Positions 15,160 to 20,334 of a DNA stretch of 20,334 nucleotides are shown piece after piece (position 1 is the stretch's first letter; each line of letters begins with the position of its first letter). The position numbers and the translations under genes were made by a program. The stretch is from Candidatus Methylophosphatis haderslevensis (lineage in GTDB: Bacteria; Pseudomonadota; Gammaproteobacteria; Burkholderiales; Rhodocyclaceae). The stretch covers positions 1 to 20,334 of the forward strand of contig JADJSA010000005.1 of the NCBI GenBank assembly GCA_016711925.1. Reading direction: 5' to 3'. The notes below the pieces were generated by a model that worked only from the letters and a program-made list of their open reading frames with translations, was not told the origin of the DNA and did not search any database.

Positions 15160-16653
15160 ATGCAAAAACGATGGCTGATCGTCGCCTGCACCGTAGCGCT
15201 GCTGGCCGGCTGCGCGTCCGTGACCAACCCGGTCAGCGGCGAGCGCGAGCGCACCGTGATGGACGAAAGCAGCGAAGTCGCCGAAGGTCGGCAGGCGCAC
15301 GAGCAGGTGCTCAAGGAGTACACGGTGCTGGCCAACCCGCCGCTCCAGGCCTACGTCAACGACATCGGCCAGCGGCTGGCGAGCCATTCGCACCGCCAGC
15401 AACTGGAGTGGCACTTCACGGTGCTCGACAGCCCGGATGTCAATGCCTTCGCGCTGCCCGGCGGCTACGTTTACGTGACCCGCGGCATCATGGCTTATCT
15501 GGACAGCGAAGCGGATCTGGCGGCGGTGATCGGACACGAGATCGGCCACGTGACGGCGCGCCACAGCGCACAGCGGGCCACGCGCCAGCAGGTGGCAAGC
15601 ATCGGCGTGGTCGCCGCGACCATACTGGGCGCAGTGGTCGAGGGCGTTACCGGCATCGGCGGCGCCGGGCAGATGGCGAGCCAGGCTTCGCAGGGTGTGG
15701 CCGCCGGCTATGTCGCCTCCTACAGCCGCGACCAGGAATCGCAGGCCGACCGCCTGGGTGCCGAGTACCTGTCGCGCATCAACCTCGATCCGAAGAACAT
15801 GGTCGACGTGATCGGCGTCCTGAAAAACCAGGAGCAGTACGCCGAGGACAGCGCACGCGCCGAAGGCCGCACGCCACAGCCTCGCGCCAACTGGCTGGCG
15901 TCGCACCCGAGCAATGACAAGCGGCTGGAAGACATCCGCCAGGTCGCCAGCCAGTACAAGGGCAACTATGCCGACGACGGCCGCGGCCGCTACCTGCAGG
16001 CGATCAACGGCGTTCCCTTCGGCGAAAGCCGAGAGCAGGGGGTGACCCGCGGGCGCAATTTCTACCACGAGCCACTGGGAATTGCGCTGACCGCGCCCGA
16101 GGGCTGGAAGATCCAGAACGAGCCTGACGCCATCACGGTAATCAACCCGGCGGGCGATGCCGGCCTGGTCGTCAGCGTAGCCCCGGCCAACGCCGGCGCG
16201 TCGCACGAGGAGATCATCCGCAACGTCTTCCAGCCCGAGCAGGGGCGCGTCGCCAAGCTGGCGCTGGGCAGCCTGCCGGCCACCCACTTCACCGGCCAGC
16301 GCAAAAATAAGCAGGGGCAGACCCAGGCAGTCGAAGCCACCGTGGTCAGCGGCCCGAAGCAGCAGAACTACTTGCTGCTCTACGGCGCCAAGGACGAAGC
16401 GGCGCTGCAGCGCTCGCGCACGCGCACGCGCATCCAGGAAGCAGAAGCCTCGTTCCGCCCGCTCGGCAATGCCGATCTTGCCGCAGCCCGCCCGTGGGCG
16501 CTCAGGACGATCGCCCTGCCGCGTGGCGGCTTTGCGCAACTCGCCCGGCAATCGCCGCTGGGTGCCAACGCCGAAGCGCAACTGCGGCTGATCAACGGCT
16601 TTTACGCCGGCGGCCAGCCGCAGACCGGTCAACCGGTGAAAGTGATCGAGTAG
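15160..16653 (+). CDS. M48-family metalloprotease lipoprotein
   Basis: 497 residues from ATG 15160, with GGAG 6 nt upstream. A lipoprotein signal (MQKRWLIVACTVALLAGCAS) has the lipobox LAGC with Cys18. Zinc motif HEIGH is at residues 126-130 (AAVIGHEIGHVTARHSAQRATRQQ). The third ligand, Glu193, is in YSRDQESQADRLGAEYLSR, as in M48 (BepA, LoiP, YcaL) peptidases. SHPSNDKRLEDIRQ closes the catalytic domain. The last 170 or so residues (FYHEPLGIALTAPEGWKIQNEPDAIT...) form an extra domain, ending in a segment (RTIALPRGGFAQLARQSPLG...LRLINGFYAGGQP) also found in related proteases without TPR repeats. A periplasmic, membrane-anchored role in outer-membrane protein quality control is likely. It faces ppdK tail to tail. 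Confidence 0.9.
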   Translation: MQKRWLIVACTVALLAGCASVTNPVSGERERTVMDESSEVAEGRQAHEQVLKEYTVLANPPLQAYVNDIGQRLASHSHRQQLEWHFTVLDSPDVNAFALPGGYVYVTRGIMAYLDSEADLAAVIGHEIGHVTARHSAQRATRQQVASIGVVAATILGAVVEGVTGIGGAGQMASQASQGVAAGYVASYSRDQESQADRLGAEYLSRINLDPKNMVDVIGVLKNQEQYAEDSARAEGRTPQPRANWLASHPSNDKRLEDIRQVASQYKGNYADDGRGRYLQAINGVPFGESREQGVTRGRNFYHEPLGIALTAPEGWKIQNEPDAITVINPAGDAGLVVSVAPANAGASHEEIIRNVFQPEQGRVAKLALGSLPATHFTGQRKNKQGQTQAVEATVVSGPKQQNYLLLYGAKDEAALQRSRTRTRIQEAEASFRPLGNADLAAARPWALRTIALPRGGFAQLARQSPLGANAEAQLRLINGFYAGGQPQTGQPVKVIE

Positions 16654-16690
16654 CGCGCGCCGCGACGGGCCGCGCCCGCCCGCAAATGCA

Positions 16691-16734
16691 TCGTCCCCGG
16701 TTCTGCGCCTGAGGCTGCGCAGAACCGGGGACGA
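16691..16734. terminator. Bidirectional terminator between the M48 gene and ppdK
   Basis: An 18-bp perfect inverted repeat: TCGTCCCCGGTTCTGCGC (16691-16708) pairs with 16717-16734 across an 8-nt loop. It lies in the 113-bp gap between two convergent genes. No long T-run flanks it on either side, but the stem is very stable. Confidence 0.65.
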
Positions 16735-16766
16735 ATCCCTTCAGACTCCCGTCTGGCGACGGATCG

Positions 16767-19476
<2,710 letters not shown>

Positions 19477-20334
19477 AAGTACCTCGCGGGTGATAAGGCG
19501 GAAAGGACGCTTCGCGCGACATGCCCGAACCGCCCACGGAATTGATGACGCGGAAACCCACACCGCGACACCGTGACTTCGCGCTCCTGCCGGTGCGACC
19601 GGCAACGAACGCCCATGATTTTACTGCTCGACGATGAGATGCTCTGCGCCTCCGTCGCGGCTGCATCGCTCCGGCATTGAGCCAGACGCTATGCCGACAC
19701 TGTTCAAACCAACCCGGCCGCATCGCCCTGCCCTCGCGGCAGGCCAAGCGGTGGATGCTGTCGCCAACACGCCCCGCCGCAGCGGCTTGCGCAATGGCGT
19801 AACGCCGGGACCAAGCACCGCCCGCACTTCACCGGAAATGACTGGCGACGATTGAAGCCCGGCGTCGGCCGCAAATGTCGATTGCGAACCGGCCCGCTGC
19901 CACAGGTTGAGGATTTTGAAGCTCGTGACTTCGTGTTTTGTTGGCGGCCCGCATCTGCTCTGGCGCTGCCCGGACACCGAGGTGCCCTGCCTCATTGCTG
20001 CCAGCGCGGATACGACCCGTGAGCTTGACGCGTAAATCTCACTCCCCCGCTAAGTATTGGGGTTCGGGCGTGGGCGTCAACTGCCGGCGTTTTCGGCGCG
20101 GTCCAGATGCGCGCGATTTCGACCGGCTGCCCAGCCGCCGCGCCGCATGCCCGGCGATTGCGCCGGAACCTGCCAACCCGATCGGCATGAGGGTACGTCG
20201 ATGCGCTGGCCGCCTGCTGCGCAGGCGCCGGCCGGCGCTCGCCGGTGCCCGCCCGCCGGGCATTTCCGTCCTGCCGATATGAGCGGGGGATTGTTCCGTC
20301 GGCACCGGGCAGCGAGCGCGCTGCAAGCAAGCGA
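19477..20334. other. 858 bp without a supportable gene
   Basis: This stretch upstream of ppdK has several open frames of 70-125 codons on both strands, none with a recognisable family, signal peptide or convincing ribosome binding site; their Arg/Pro/Ala-rich content is typical of shadow frames in G+C-rich DNA. A small 6-bp stem, GCCGGT/ACCGGC, lies at 19589-19603. The ppdK promoter must be in or near here, but no clear -35/-10 pair was found. Since indels are frequent next door, a broken gene could be hidden. Confidence 0.4.

Noticed and set aside
15115..16632. 505-codon minus-strand frame
   Set aside because: Antisense to the M48 protease gene, which has HEIGH and a lipobox; shadow frame.
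19621..20330. Minus-strand frames of 95-124 codons upstream of ppdK
   Set aside because: No recognisable domain, start signal or coding-like composition; overlapping plus-strand frames look equally (im)plausible.

Overview
The window is a G+C-rich bacterial chromosome segment. The gene families (GcvA-type LysR regulator, RlhA-type U32 protein, PrlC oligopeptidase A, ExoIII, PurC beginning FES.IKSLP, M48 lipoprotein, pyruvate phosphate dikinase) point to a betaproteobacterium, most likely near Rhodocyclales. This placement is inferred from family resemblance, without database support. No rRNA, tRNA, insertion sequence or CRISPR array was seen.

Layout. Positions 1-3099 are minus strand: a LysR regulator with a good sigma70-type promoter, rlhA (23S rRNA C2501 hydroxylation) and, 5 nt after it, the start of an MFS transporter cut by the window edge. 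Positions 3347-4960 hold a small membrane protein (+), a hairpin-rich convergent gap, a broken gene for a Cys-rich secreted protein (-) and an ABM-fold monooxygenase-like protein (-). Positions 5129-6918 hold a DOMON-like protein and a NamZ-type (DUF1343) exo-muramidase with a one-base frameshift. Then follow purC with a TATAAT promoter, a six-helix membrane protein, and prlC, translationally coupled (ATGA) to an exported DUF4124/glutaredoxin-like protein. An exonuclease III gene carrying one extra A comes next.

Between exonuclease III and a Crp/Fnr regulator lies an island of about 1.36 kb with visibly lower G+C. It carries an orotate phosphoribosyltransferase, an overlapping 109-residue protein of unknown function, and a hairpin terminator. 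Near-identical 9-bp direct repeats lie at its two composition boundaries. The Crp/Fnr gene is followed by a perfect 16-bp palindrome upstream of a DUF2892 membrane protein, placed as expected for a class II activator site. A M48 metalloprotease lipoprotein follows. It converges, across an 18-bp perfect hairpin, on ppdK (-), whose 5' part contains a dozen or so indels. The last 0.86 kb has no gene I can support.

The genes are mostly ordinary housekeeping and accessory functions. The most unusual parts are the low-G+C PRTase cassette, the Crp/Fnr-palindrome-DUF2892 unit, and the disrupted secreted-protein gene. One-base indels, several of them in short homopolymers, in three conserved genes suggest that the underlying assembly has residual indel error, so the broken genes should be read with that in mind.
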